This document shows positions 15,647-27,800 of a stretch of 64,000 bases of DNA, one piece after another (the first letter of the stretch is position 1; each line of letters starts with the position of its first letter). Made by a program: the position numbers and the translations under genes. The stretch spans positions 759,740 to 823,739 of the forward strand of contig NC_019859.2 of the NCBI RefSeq assembly GCF_002234675.1. Direction: 5' to 3'. This DNA is from Oryzias latipes (Eukaryota > Chordata > Actinopteri > Beloniformes > Adrianichthyidae). A model generated the notes under the pieces. That model made no database searches and had not been told where the DNA came from. It worked only from the letters and a program-made list of their open reading frames with translations.

Positions 15647-18500
15647 TACACACGTTTAAGTACACACATGGTTATGTACACACATGGTTACGTACACACC
15701 TGTTTACGTACACACGCTTACGTACACACGCTTACGTACACACACGTTTAAGTACACACATTTTTACGTACACACATGGTTACATACACACTTGTTTACG
15801 TACACACCTGTTTACGTACACACGCTTACGTACACACGTTTACGTACACACACGTTTACGTACACACACGTTTACTTACACACAAGTTTACGTACACACA
15901 AGTTGCGTACACACACTTTTACGTATACACAAGTTGCGTACACACACTTTTACGTACACACGCTTACGTACACACGTTTACGTACACACACGTTTACGTA
16001 CACGTTTACACACACACATTTACGTACACACTTTTACGTACAAACACGTTTACGTACACACACGTTAACGTACACACGTTTACGTACACACAGGTTTACG
16101 TACACACAAGTTGCGTACACACACTTTTACGTATACACGGTTACGTACACACACGTTTACGTACACACACGTTTACGTACACACAAGTTGCGTACACACA
16201 CTTACGTATACACAAGTTGCGTACACACATTTTTACGTACACACATGGTTACGTACACACACGATTACGTACACACAAGTTTACGTACACACAAGTTGCA
16301 TACACACACTTTTACGTACACACAAGTTGCGTACACACACTTTTACATACACACATGGTTACATACTCACACGGTTACGAACTCACATGGTTACGTACAC
16401 ACACGTTTACGTACACACACGTTTACGTACACACAAGTTGCGTACACACACTTTTACGTATACACAAGTTGCGTACACACATTTTTACGTGCACACATGG
16501 TTACGTACACACACGATTACGTACACACACGTTTACGTACACACAAGTTTACGTACACACAAGTTGCGTACACACACTTTTACGTACACACAAGTTGCGT
16601 ACACACACTTTTACGTACAAACACGTTTACGTACACACACGTTAACGTACACACATGTTTACGTACACACAGGTTTACGTACACACAAGTTGCGTACACA
16701 CACTTTTACGTATACACGGTTACGTACACACACGTTTACGTACACACACGTTTACGTACACACAAGTTGCGTACACACACTTTTACGTATACACAAGTTG
16801 CGTACACACATTTTTACGTACACACATGGTTACGTACACACACGATTACGTACACACAAGTTTACGTACACACAAGTTGCATACACACACTTTTACGTAC
16901 ACACAAGTTGCGTACACACACTTTTACATACACACATGGTTACATACTCACACGGTTACGAACTCACATGGTTACGTACACACACGTTTACGTACACACA
17001 CGTTTACGTACACACAAGTTGCGTACACACACTTTTACGTATACACAAGTTGCGTACACACATTTTTATGTGCACACATGGTTACGTACACACACGATTA
17101 CGTACACACACGTTTACGTACACACAAGTTTACGTACACACAAGTTGCGTACACACACTTTTACGTACACACAAGTTGCGTACACACACTTTTACGTACA
17201 AACACGTTTACGTACACACACGTTAACGTACACACATGTTTACGTACACACAGGTTTACGTACACACAAGTTGCGTACACACACTTTTACGTATACACGG
17301 TTACGTACACACACGTTTACGTACACACACGTTTACGTACACACAAGTTGCGTACACACACTTTTACGTATACACAAGTTGCGTACACACATTTTTACGT
17401 GCACACATGGTTACGTACACACACGATTACGTACACACACGTTTACGTACACACAAGTTTACGTACACACAAGTTGCGTACACACACTTTTACGTACACA
17501 CAAGTTGCGTACACACACTTTTACGTACAAACACGTTTACGTACACACACGTTAACGTACACACATGTTTACGTACACACAGGTTTACGTACACACAAGT
17601 TGCGTACACACACTTTTACGTATACACGGTTACGTACACACACGTTTACGTACACACACGTTTACGTACACACAAGTTGCGTACACACACTTTTACGTAT
17701 ACACAAGTTGCGTACACACATTTTTACGTACACACATGGTTACGTACACACACGATTACGTACACACAAGTTTACGTACACACAAGTTGCATACACACAC
17801 TTTTACGTACACACAAGTTGCGTACACACACTTTTACATACACACATGGTTACATACTCACACGGTTACGAACTCACATGGTTACGTACACACACGTTTA
17901 CGTACACACACGTTTACGTACACACAAGTTGCGTACACACACTTTTACGTATACACAAGTTGCGTACACACATTTTTACGTGCACACATGGTTACGTACA
18001 CACACGATTACGTACACACACGTTTACGTACACACAAGTTTACGTACACACAAGTTGCGTACACACACTTTTACGTACACACAAGTTGCGTACACACACT
18101 TTTACGTACAAACACGTTTACGTACACACACGTTAACGTACACACATGTTTACGTACACACAGGTTTACGTACACACAAGTTGCGTACACACACTTTTAC
18201 GTATACACGGTTACGTACACACACGTTTACGTACACACACGTTTACGTACACACAAGTTGCGTACACACACTTTTACGTATACACAAGTTGCGTACACAC
18301 ATTTTTACGTACACACATGGTTACGTACACACACGATTACGTACACACACGTTTACGTACACACAAGTTTACGTACACACAAGTTGCGTACACACACTTT
18401 TACGTACACACAAGTTGCGTACACACACTTTTACATACACACACGGTTACGTACTCACACGGTTACGAACTCACATGGTTACGTACACACATGTTCATAC
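15647..18500. repeat. 2.85-kb minisatellite of TTTACGTACACACA units with 581-bp higher-order repeats
   Basis: The basic unit is 10-13 bp, centred on TACGTACACACA with a variable spacer (GTT, AGTTG, TGGT, CTTTT). Larger blocks begin with the same motif series at 16074, 16655, 17236, 17565 and 18146, giving periods of 581, 581, 329 and 581 bp. One copy therefore has an internal deletion of 252 bp. On the plus strand all three frames are free of stops for hundreds of codons, giving Thr/Tyr/His/Val/Arg/Leu-rich frames that are not genes. Confidence 0.97.
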
Positions 18501-19716
18501 AACATAACAAAACATACATTGGGGGCTAGTTTAATGGTTTAAACTTGCGCGTCGTGATGAAGAAATTTACCTTTAACGTCAAAGTGGATACTAACTTGAA
18601 TGGAGGCGTGGCGCCATCGATACAAAAGGCTGCATCTCCAGCTCTAATGAAATCAGGCCAAATCCCTCGCCATTGCTTTTTTATACGGGCGCCACCACGT
18701 TGAAAGCAGTCAACAGTGATTGGTCAAAGTCTGAGTCAATGAATCTATGCCAACTACTACGGCAATGACGACGCCCATATCAGGAAGCCACGGTACTTCC
18801 TATTTAGAAATAGAAGAAGGGGGGGGTTGAGCTGTCCATCTTTTTTACAATGTTTTTAAGGTGAAACGGATAAATATAGCAAAGTAAGATGACCAAGCCG
18901 TCTAAAACTGGTATTTTCTAAATATAATATGAACGGCGTCTGCAACTTTCTTTTCTATCAGACTACGCAGGCCTCAGTGTGTTTCTAATGCTCATTTATA
19001 ACGGATAGGAAATACTAAATGAGTCACAAACTGGCACCAATGGAATCAGACAGTTGGCGAGACATCATTACAAATAAAGCTAATTTTATGACAAAAAAAC
19101 GAAACATGCGTCAGCTGCAGCTCAGTCAGTGTGTAAGGTGGAGTCTGGGAGCAGGGGAGGCATGGACGGCTGGAGCCTCACCCGCAGAGTAGAAGACATG
19201 TCTAAAAAATAATATTTGACTTGTATTTTTACTTTCAAATGGTATGTTCATCTACTTTAATTGATGTATTTTGTAAGCTATACGCTGCCTCCCCTTATTG
19301 CACGTCGATGAGGGAATTAGACAGTCGGAGTGTCATTTATGTGGACATCCTACAGGCGTCCTCTGGGCATAGATCATGTCAGTAAGGAGCCAGAACTCAC
19401 ACCTTACTAACCACTACAGAGTCGCGTCAGGATGCCGTACGTTAGCATCAAACATACATCAGAAGTGTGTGTAACTTCCAGAATCTTCATGAATACTTCA
19501 TGATACATTCACCACAATGGTACGTTCCATTTTTATGACGTCCTTTAGGGTGGCTGTACGAGCCTCAAGGGAACTGCAGACACACCTGCGCTCCCCTGAA
19601 GGTGCAGCCGCTCCTCTACGACCCTCCATGGACCCGGACAACCCAAAACCTGCAGAACCTGTACAGGTGTATGTGACCAAAGATTTGACAGAAGACGATC
19701 ATTCTTTGGTCTAAAT
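18501..19716. other. Intergenic sequence, no gene recognised
   Basis: Sequence of mixed composition with no protein-like frame. It may include old interspersed repeats, but no ends were found. Confidence 0.4.
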
Positions 19717-20607
19717 CAGAGGTTCTCAAAGTTTTTGCAGCGGAGGGCCAAATTAGTAACTCCACATTAGAGTGGGGGACAATTTTGGTGAAAAAAATGG
19801 ATAAACCGTAAAAGTAGTTTTTATTAACTTTAATGACTGAATGTCATTTGTACAGTTAACCAGACCCTCCAGATGTTTTCCAGAGGTTACTGTCCAGATC
19901 TTCTACTCGTCTAGTATTTGTATCATTTACAGACTACGCCGTTTCCAGAACCACAATGTAGAGCTTCTGTCTCAGCTTCACTGGATGTAGTCATTTCTGT
20001 GGACATCGGCTGTGCAGCATCGCCTCGTTGTCGTTGTTGGAGCTCATTGTTGTTCTCCTCAACCATAGATTTGTCATAGTTTCTATGATTTGTAACACAG
20101 TGACGATTTATAATGAATTCTTTCAGCATTGCATTTACCTGCATGCAGATAAGGTAAATGACTTTATCCATGAGGTACGACAAAGTTAGCATTTGTCCAC
20201 TTAGCTAGAAAACGCCTTTTCTCCTGGCCAACACAACGTTTTTCCTCAAAGGAACCTGCTCTGGCTCTGTCTGAATCTGCTCTGAGTCCTTTTCTACTGC
20301 CGTCGTCACGCTCCTTCCTTCTGCAGAGGCATTGACAAAGAAAATGTCTGAAATTAATACACTGTGCTGTTGACACAGAGTGTAGTTACCCTTTTTTTCC
20401 TGCAGATGTCGCCAGAAACCACGGAACAATATTCATTAATTCATTCAGTCAGTCATTTTCTTAACCGTTTTTCCCTTTCGGGGTCACGGGGCTGCCGGAG
20501 CCTATCCCGGCCACGGAACAATATTTTTCCAAGCAATCTACAGCTGGTTTAAAACCCATAAATAAGGATTTATTGGTGGCCCCAAGGCCGCACTTTGAGA
20601 ACCCCTG
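19717..20607. mobile_element. Second non-autonomous hAT-type element
   Basis: The element begins CAGAGGTTCTCAAAGT and ends ACTTTGAGAACCCCTG (one mismatch between ends). The flanking octamers are GTCTAAAT (19709-19716) and GTCTAAAG (20608-20615), a target duplication with one change. Inside, at about 20455-20520, sits a common fish repeat segment (TTTCGGGGTCACGGGG ... GAGCCTATCCCGGCC), apparently a later insertion or conversion. There is no intact transposase. Confidence 0.8.
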
Positions 20608-20668
20608 GTCTAAAGTAACTCTTCATTTATTGTAAACCAGCTGATTATGTTGCAGAGAAAAGCAGCTT

Positions 20669-22196
20669 CATTGATATGAGAAAGTTTGGCCCCCTGATAA
20701 TTTTCCAGATTTTCCTTCATAAATCATTGGTTGTTTGGATCATCAATGTCAGTTAAATATATTATCTAGCAGATGAACACAGTGATTTTTGAGAAGTGAA
20801 GTGAAGTTTAAAGAAACTGTGGCCCCCCCAACAGAAACATGCCATAAATATTTAGTAGATCCTCCTTTTGCAGAAATGACAGCCTCCAATCTCTTCCTAT
20901 TGCTTCCAATCAGGGCCTGGATTCTGGTTGAAGGTCTTTTGGACCATTCCTCTTTGCAAACATCTCCAGTTCAGTCTGATTTGATGCTTCCCAGCACGGA
21001 CAAATCCCACCACAGATTTTCAATCATATTCATGTCTGGGGACTGAGATGGCCGTTCCAGAACATTGGACTTGTCCCTCTGCATGCAGGCCTTTGTAGAA
21101 TTAGAGCAGTGTTTAGGGTCATTGTCTTGTTGAAGGATCCAACTTCAACTTTGTCACTGATTCTTGAGCATTGTAAGAATCTGCTGATACTGACTGGAGT
21201 CCATGCCACCTTCAACTTTGACCAGATTTGCAGAACCTGCACTGGCCACACAGCCCCAAAGCATGATGGGACCAAATGTGACTGTGGGTAGGAAGTGTTT
21301 GTCTTGGAATGCTGTGTTCTTTGTTGGCCAAGCATAGCCTCCCTTGTTATGTCCATTTTAGTTTCATCAGTCCTCAGCGCCTCATCCCAGAATGAAGCTG
21401 GCTCATCCAAATGTGCTTCAGCAGACCTCAAGCGTCTTTGTTTGTGGCATATGAGCAGAAAAGGCTTCTTCCGCATTCCTCTTCCATCCAGCATCTCCTT
21501 GTGCAAAGTGTGCTGATTGGTTGAAGGATGCACAGTGACACCATCAGCAGCCAGATCACCTTGTAGGTCTTTGGAGCTGCTCTGTGGGTGGAGTCTGATG
21601 GTTCTCACCATCCTTCGCCTATCTGAGGTTTTTCTGGGCCGGCCACTCCGGGCCTTTGCTTGAACTGTGCCTGTGGTCTTCCATTTGTTCCTCACAGTGG
21701 AAATTGACAGCTGAAATGTCTTAGCAAGCTTTTTGGATCCTTCACCTAAACTGTGATGTTGAACAATCTTTGTTTTTCAGGTCCTCTGACAGCTGTTTGG
21801 AGGTTCCCATGTTGACATTCTACAGAGAAGATGAAAGAGGAGAAAAACTCGCTCTTGACCTCCTTAAACACTTCTTCTCATGATTGGCTTCACATGTGTA
21901 TGGAGGTCAAGGGTCAATGAGCTTGTAAAACAAATTTTGTGTTCCAATAATTATTGCTAAAGGTAGTCAAAGCAATAAAACAACAGGGGGGGCCACATTT
22001 ACCCACCTGCCTATTTTTGTTTAAGTAATTATTGCACAGTTTCTTTAAATCCGATAAACTTCACTTCACTTCTCAAATATCACTGTGTTCATCTGCTAGA
22101 CGATATATTTACCTGTAATTGATGATCCCAACAACCAATGATTTATGAAGAAATATGTGGAATTATCAGGGGGGCCCAAACTTTCTCCTACCACTG
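20669..22196 (-). mobile_element. Degenerate Tc1/mariner transposon with ~150-bp inverted repeats
   Basis: About 150 bp at the left end (GAGAAAGTTTGGCCCCCTG ... GAAGTGAAGTTTA) is repeated inverted at the right end (TAAACTTCACTTC ... CAAACTTTCTCCTACCACTG). A TA dinucleotide follows the right end (22197-22198); the left TA appears mutated. Size, long inverted repeats and the transposase relic on the minus strand identify a Tc1-type element. Divergence between the two ends suggests age. Confidence 0.88.
21030..21810 (-). pseudogene. Broken Tc1-type transposase
   Basis: The minus strand starts with MGTSKQLSEDLK at 21810. It continues through an HTH region with a frameshift (KWKTTGTVQAKARSGRPRK near 21690), then TVHPSTNQHTLHKE, and then the first catalytic Asp in TDETK. 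The second Asp (QDNDPKH) and the final DDE-type Glu (SQSPDMNMIENLW) are visible near 21040-21130 but in another frame. All parts of a DDE transposase are recognisable, but frameshifts make it inactive. Confidence 0.87.
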
Positions 22197-22374
22197 TATG
22201 TGTCGTTTTGCAACACTTTACGTTAAAAATGAACAAAGCTGAGATGCAAAGTTTCTCTGCGCCAGAATCTATTGATTCAGTGATCATGTGAATGCAGAGT
22301 TCCTGTATGTCGTGTAGCGTGTTACTCAGGTGGCGACGCCTCTGGTGTTTCAAGGGTTCAAGCTTCAGCCACAG

Positions 22375-22520
22375 TTTCAATTCAATTCAATTCAGTTTTA
22401 TTTGTATAGCCCAAAATCACATCAACAGTCGTCTCGATGGGCTTCTTAGTCAAACATGAACTCAAAAGGATCACGAATACAAAGAGTTCAATAGGAAAAT
22501 ACTAAAATGAACTAACAAAC
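22375..22520. repeat. Fish interspersed repeat (TTCAATTCAATT ... TTTATTTGTATAGCCC)
   Basis: TTCAATTCAATTCAATTCAG leads into TTTTATTTGTATAGCCCAAAATCACA, a stretch found very widely in teleost genomes next to retroposed repeats. The family is not assigned. Confidence 0.6.
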
Positions 22521-22677
22521 TGACTAAGCTATACTGGCTAAATCCCTCAACTGTTCACGTCTGTCCGTTATTGTCCACGTGTCGGTCTGTGTTTCTGTTT
22601 AATTCTTTTGTTTTCTGACGTCACTGAAGCTCAGATGTGAAGACAGCACTGGGACACTTTACCTGCCATAGAACACC

Positions 22678-23925
22678 AGGGGGGGGTATTCCAGAAAGCA
22701 GGTTCTGCTAGCTCCCACGGTAAGTTTGAGGCTAAGAAAGTTGATAACCTCAGCTTTAGGTTCCAGAAATGGAGGTATGTTTCAGGGTACGTCAAGTTGC
22801 CATAGCAACTCATGCCCTGAACATAACCTGGTCCGGAGCAGGTTTAGTTGAAGGTTAGTTTGTTTTCAGAGAAGTGAAGCAGCATGGCGTGTCTATTTGA
22901 AGATGATTTAGTGGATGAAGAAGCTCAGATAATACTTTTTCCACCAGGAGACGGTGATAAGACCACATATGGATGTTGGAAAGAGAAACTTTATACTTTG
23001 ATCTAACTTCATTATTTGATTCAGTTAAGATAAATCATTTTTTTTTGTTAGAAATTTTTTTGTTAAAAATTACACGTAGTTTTCAGACAGTTATTTTCCT
23101 TTCGTTCAAATTAATTCAATTAAGTAGGTGTAACTTTGATGCTGCTGTTAGATCAGCACCGCAAGGGACGGATTTGGGTTTAAGTGTGGGTTTTTGACCA
23201 AATGTGTTTAGTTGTGTAGCTGTTTTACTGTGTTTCACCGTGTTTGGCCGAGCTATTTTGTCCTACTATGCTTACGTCTCTGCACCATGAGTGAGAGTAA
23301 AGGATAGATGATGAGTTTATAAAGCACCCCTACCGCTAAATACTTATATGACAGTGACGGAAAGTTCTTTGGTGAGTTTTTGCACTCGGTGCATTTTTTT
23401 CCGTTCTTTTTATTGTTGTAAAAATGAGCATATCTGCCGGCTCAAACTTAGACATATGAAAGTTCAAGAAATATAAGTAATTAAGATGGAAAAAAGATTA
23501 ATGGAGTACTGTGTCATTTAGTTAGATAAATACGTAAATTTGAGTTGTATAAACAATTATTGAGTTTGAATAAATTTAACTAAATTATTTAAATTATTTT
23601 TCAGCCGTGTTACTTTTTTGATGGACTTATAATTTTTAACCGCCGTCATTAAAATCTCAGACTCCGTCTCACTTCCGTCTCAAGTGTCGCGCTTTCTTTT
23701 TTTCTCCACGCGTTTCCATGGTGACTCCAGAAATCGGCGATCTATTGAGAATGTCTTTATGTACCGTGCGTTAACCCAGGGTTACCAAGTCGAGCGTAAT
23801 TACGCCAACTCATATCCGGTCTTTTGGAACCGACATACCCAGAGTAAACAAGTTCAGGTGGATTTCAGCCAGAGTTCAGGCTTAAAGTCAGGCTAGTTTA
23901 AACATGCTTCCTGGAATACCCCCCT
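22678..23925. mobile_element. Harbinger-derived element, copy B
   Basis: The left end (GGGGGGTATTCCAGAAAGCAGG) and the right end (CCTGGAATACCCCCC) match copy A at 7293-8728. The short transposase start at 22884 (MACLFEDDLVDEEAQI) is also shared. It is about 190 bp shorter than copy A through internal deletions. It is non-autonomous. Confidence 0.78.
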
Positions 23926-24089
23926 GCTGCTCCCGACCAGGTTATGTTCAGAGCATGAGTTGCCATGGCAACTTGACCTACCCTGAAACATACCTCCATT
24001 TCTGGAACCAAAAACTGAGGTTATCAACTTCCTTAGCCTCAAACTTACCGTGGGAGCTAGCATAACCTGCTCTCTGGAATACCCCCCCT
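23926..24089 (-). mobile_element. Inverted extra left end of the same Harbinger family
   Basis: Immediately after the right end of copy B lies about 164 bp that is the reverse complement of the family's left end. It runs from CTCCCGACCAGGTTATGTTC to the terminal GGAATACCCCCC. The composite thus has a left end, a right end and a second, inverted left end. The extra end differs from copy B's own left end at several positions, so it came from another copy or is old. Confidence 0.78.
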
Positions 24090-24884
24090 GTACAGACAAG
24101 TCTGTTGATGGGAGAACAAAACTACCAAGTTACTGCCCCCTGCTGGTGTCAGGAAGTATGACTGTTTTCTTTTACATGCCAGTCAAATAGTCTCCAACAG
24201 GACTTCAGACGCTGGTCTGATGATCCTCCATCCATCATTGGAGTCTCCAACATCAAAGGCGGATGGAGGTGGCGTGTGATTGGCTGTCATGGCTACAAGA
24301 ACAGGAACCAACAACAGGTCCTGGACTGAAAGGACAAACTGATTTAAAACTAAAATGATGTGAAGACGGTTTATCCAGTGAGACAAGGACCCAGAGTTCA
24401 GTTGAAGTCTGGATGACAAGACTTGGTTTCTGGACGGGATGGACCAGAACCAAAGTCAGAGCCATGGTGGACCCGGTGGTCCAGTTCCTCCTCACAGGGG
24501 TCCACAGCCTCCATAGGGCTGTAGAGACAAACTGACCCCCTTCAGTCCTGTTAACCCCCCCATGTGTAGAACCAGAGCGTCTGGTTTGTGTAGATTCATG
24601 CCAACACTGAACAATCTTCATCCTTTCAGTCAGGTTTTTCCAGAGTCTGGACCCGTGAGGGTCCCGGTTCCCGCGTCCTCCGCTGGTTGGTCAGGATGGA
24701 TGCTGGGGGGGGGGGGCTGGAGGAGAGGGAGCGTCCAAACAGGGACTTCCCTGATCCTCCATCATCTGCAGGGAGGGAAAAGCACCAACACCGCCCCCCC
24801 TCACACACACCCGGCGCTGACAGCGAGCGGAAGGCTGCAGTCGGCTTCACTCGGACGCAGACAAAAGGACTAGAACCCGCAACC
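24090..24884 (+). other. gpm6a: gpm6a upstream region and 5' UTR
   Basis: No other gene is recognised here. The last few hundred bases before the gpm6a ATG become GC-richer. A frame open upstream of the ATG (from 24687) is in phase with gpm6a, but it has no resemblance to any M6A N-terminus, so it is taken as 5' UTR. Confidence 0.45.
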
Positions 24885-27800
24885 ATGGAGGAGAACATGG
24901 ACGAATCCCAGAGCCAGAAAGGTAGGAGAAGCGCGGGCTTTTCTGCCCGCCATCGGCCGCGGTGCCTTTGTTCTGCCAGAAGGCATCATGGGAATTCTTC
25001 CTGTGATAAAGGCTGCGATGAAGATGGAGGAGGGGGGGGGGGGGTGGAGGAAAAAGAGAGAAATAGCTCGGTTCCGACAGAGCGGCAGGAGGTTCTTGTG
25101 GTTCCGAACCGACCGTCGGTTGTTTTCTGCAGGGGTGTGGGGGAGGGGGGCATGTCTGCTGCTGGGATTCAATGAACAGACTCATTAATGAGCAGCGTTT
25201 GGGGTGGGGGGGGTGGGGGTCGTGTTGTTTTGGAGGCTGAACGGACAGATGGACGGACAGATGGATGGAGAGATGGATCCTGGAGGTGGGAGTGGCTGGG
25301 GGGTGGGGGTGGAGGGATGCCTTGAAATAAGGAGAGAAAATGAAGGGGGGGGGGGTAAGAGGGGCTGTGACTGATGCCTCCGTGGGGCTTTTCTTTGTTA
25401 GCCTCCATTGTGAAGCTTCACGCTTGTCTGAACCCCCCCTCCGACCCCCCCACACTTTCCCTTCCCTCCATTTTCCTCACATCTCTGTTTTCTTTCAGGT
25501 GGAGGGTCTCCTCTTCCTCTGTCTCCGCCCACCCAGCATCCACCCATCATCCATCATCCATCCATCATCCACCCATCATCCATTCATCATCCATCCATCA
25601 TCCATCCATCATCCATCCATCCATCCATCCATCCATCCATCCATCATCCTCCATCCATCCATCATCCATCATCCATCCATCCATCCATCATCCATCCATC
25701 ATCCATCATCCAGCCATCATCCATCATCCATCCATCATCCATCATCTATCCATCATCCATCATCCATCATCCATCCATCATCCATCCATCATCCATCATC
25801 CATCCATCATCCATCATCCATCATCCATCCATCATCCATCTATCCATCATCCATCATCCATCCATCCATCCATCATCCATCATCCATCCATCCATCCATC
25901 ATCCATCCATCATCCATCCATCCATCCATCATCCATCCATCCATCATCCATCTATCCATCATCCATCATCCATCCATCCATCCATCATCCATCATCCATC
26001 CATCATCCATCCATCCATCCATCATCCATCATCCATCCATCCATCATCCATCATCCATCCATCCATCCATCCATCATCCATCCATCCATCCATCATCCAT
26101 CATCCATCCATCCATCCATCATCCATCATCCATCCATCCATCCATCATCCACCCATCATCCATTCATCATCCATCCATCATCCATCCATCATCCATCCAT
26201 CCATCCATCATCCTCCATCCATCCATCATCCATCATCCATCCATCCATCCATCATCCATCCATCATCCATCATCCAGCCATCATCCATCATCCATCCATC
26301 ATCCATCATCTATCCATCATCCATCATCTATCCATCATCCATCCATCATCCATCCATCATCCATCCATCATCCATCATCCATCCATCATCCATCATCCAT
26401 CCATCATCCATCCATCCATCATCCATCATCCATCATCCATCCATCATCCATCATCCATCCATCATCCATCCATCCATCATCCATCATCCATCCATCCATC
26501 ATCCATCCATCCATCATCCATCTATCCATCATCCATCATCCATCCATCCATCCATCATCCATCATCCATCCATCATCCATCCATCCATCCATCATCCATC
26601 ATCCATCCATCCATCATCCATCCATCCATCATCCATCTATCCATCATCCACCCATCATCCATTCATCATCCATCCATCATCCATCCATCATCCATCCATC
26701 CATCCATCCATCCATCCATCCATCCATCATCCATCATCCATCCATCCATCCATCATCCATCTATCCATCATCCATCATCCATCCATCCATCCATCATCCA
26801 TCATCCATCATCCATCCATCCATCCATCCATCCATCATCCATCATCCATCCATCCATCATCCATCCATCCATCATCCATCTATCCATCATCCATCATCCA
26901 TCCATCCATTCATCCATCATCCATCCATCATCCATCATCCATCCATCATCCATCCATCATCCATCATCCATCCATCATCCATCCATCCATCCATCATCCA
27001 TCATCCATCCATCCATCATCCATCATCCATCCATCCATCATCCATCTATCCATCATCCATCATCCATCCATCCATCATCCATCCATCCATCCATCATCCA
27101 TCATCCATCCATCATCCATCCATCATCCATCCATCATCCATCATCCATCATCCATCCATCATCCATCTATCCATCTATCCATCATCCATCCATCCATCCA
27201 TCATCCATCCATCCATCCATCATCCATCATCCATCCATCATCCATCCATCATCCATCCATCATCCATCATCCATCATCCATCCATCATCCATCTATCCAT
27301 CCATCCATCCATCCATCCATCATCCATCATCCATCCATCCATCCATCATCCATCCATCCATCCATCATCCATCATCCATCCATCCATCATCCATCCATCC
27401 ATCATCCATCCATCCATCATCCATCTATCCATCATCCATCCATCATCCATCCATCCATCATCCATCCATCATCCATCATCCATCCATCCATCCATCATCC
27501 ATCCATCCATCATCCATCCATCATCCATCATCCATCCATCATCCATCCATCCCTCATCCGTCTTTCTCCTTCTGCTCCAGCTGAACGTTTTTCTGCAGAT
27601 GACGTCTTCCTGTTCGTTCAGCTCACTCCTTGTTGTTGTCAATGGCGCCCTGAATGGGCGTGTCCATCAGCTTCGTCGCACCTTGGCCGTGAGCACGCCG
27701 TTTGGTGGCGCTTTCACGCTGACTCCCAGCAACCCCCCGCTCATGCCGTGTTTGCTGGGAATCAATCTTTCATTTTCTGCATTTCTGTTTGCAGCGCTGT

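Noticed and set aside
15684-17555. 623-codon plus-strand frame of Thr/Tyr/His/Val repeats
   Set aside because: It coincides exactly with the TACGTACACAC array; all three plus frames are open there, and there is no splice, promoter or codon bias to support a gene.
24687-24884. In-frame N-terminal extension of gpm6a
   Set aside because: The added residues have no counterpart in M6 proteins; [12 protein letters not shown] at 24885 matches the known start.
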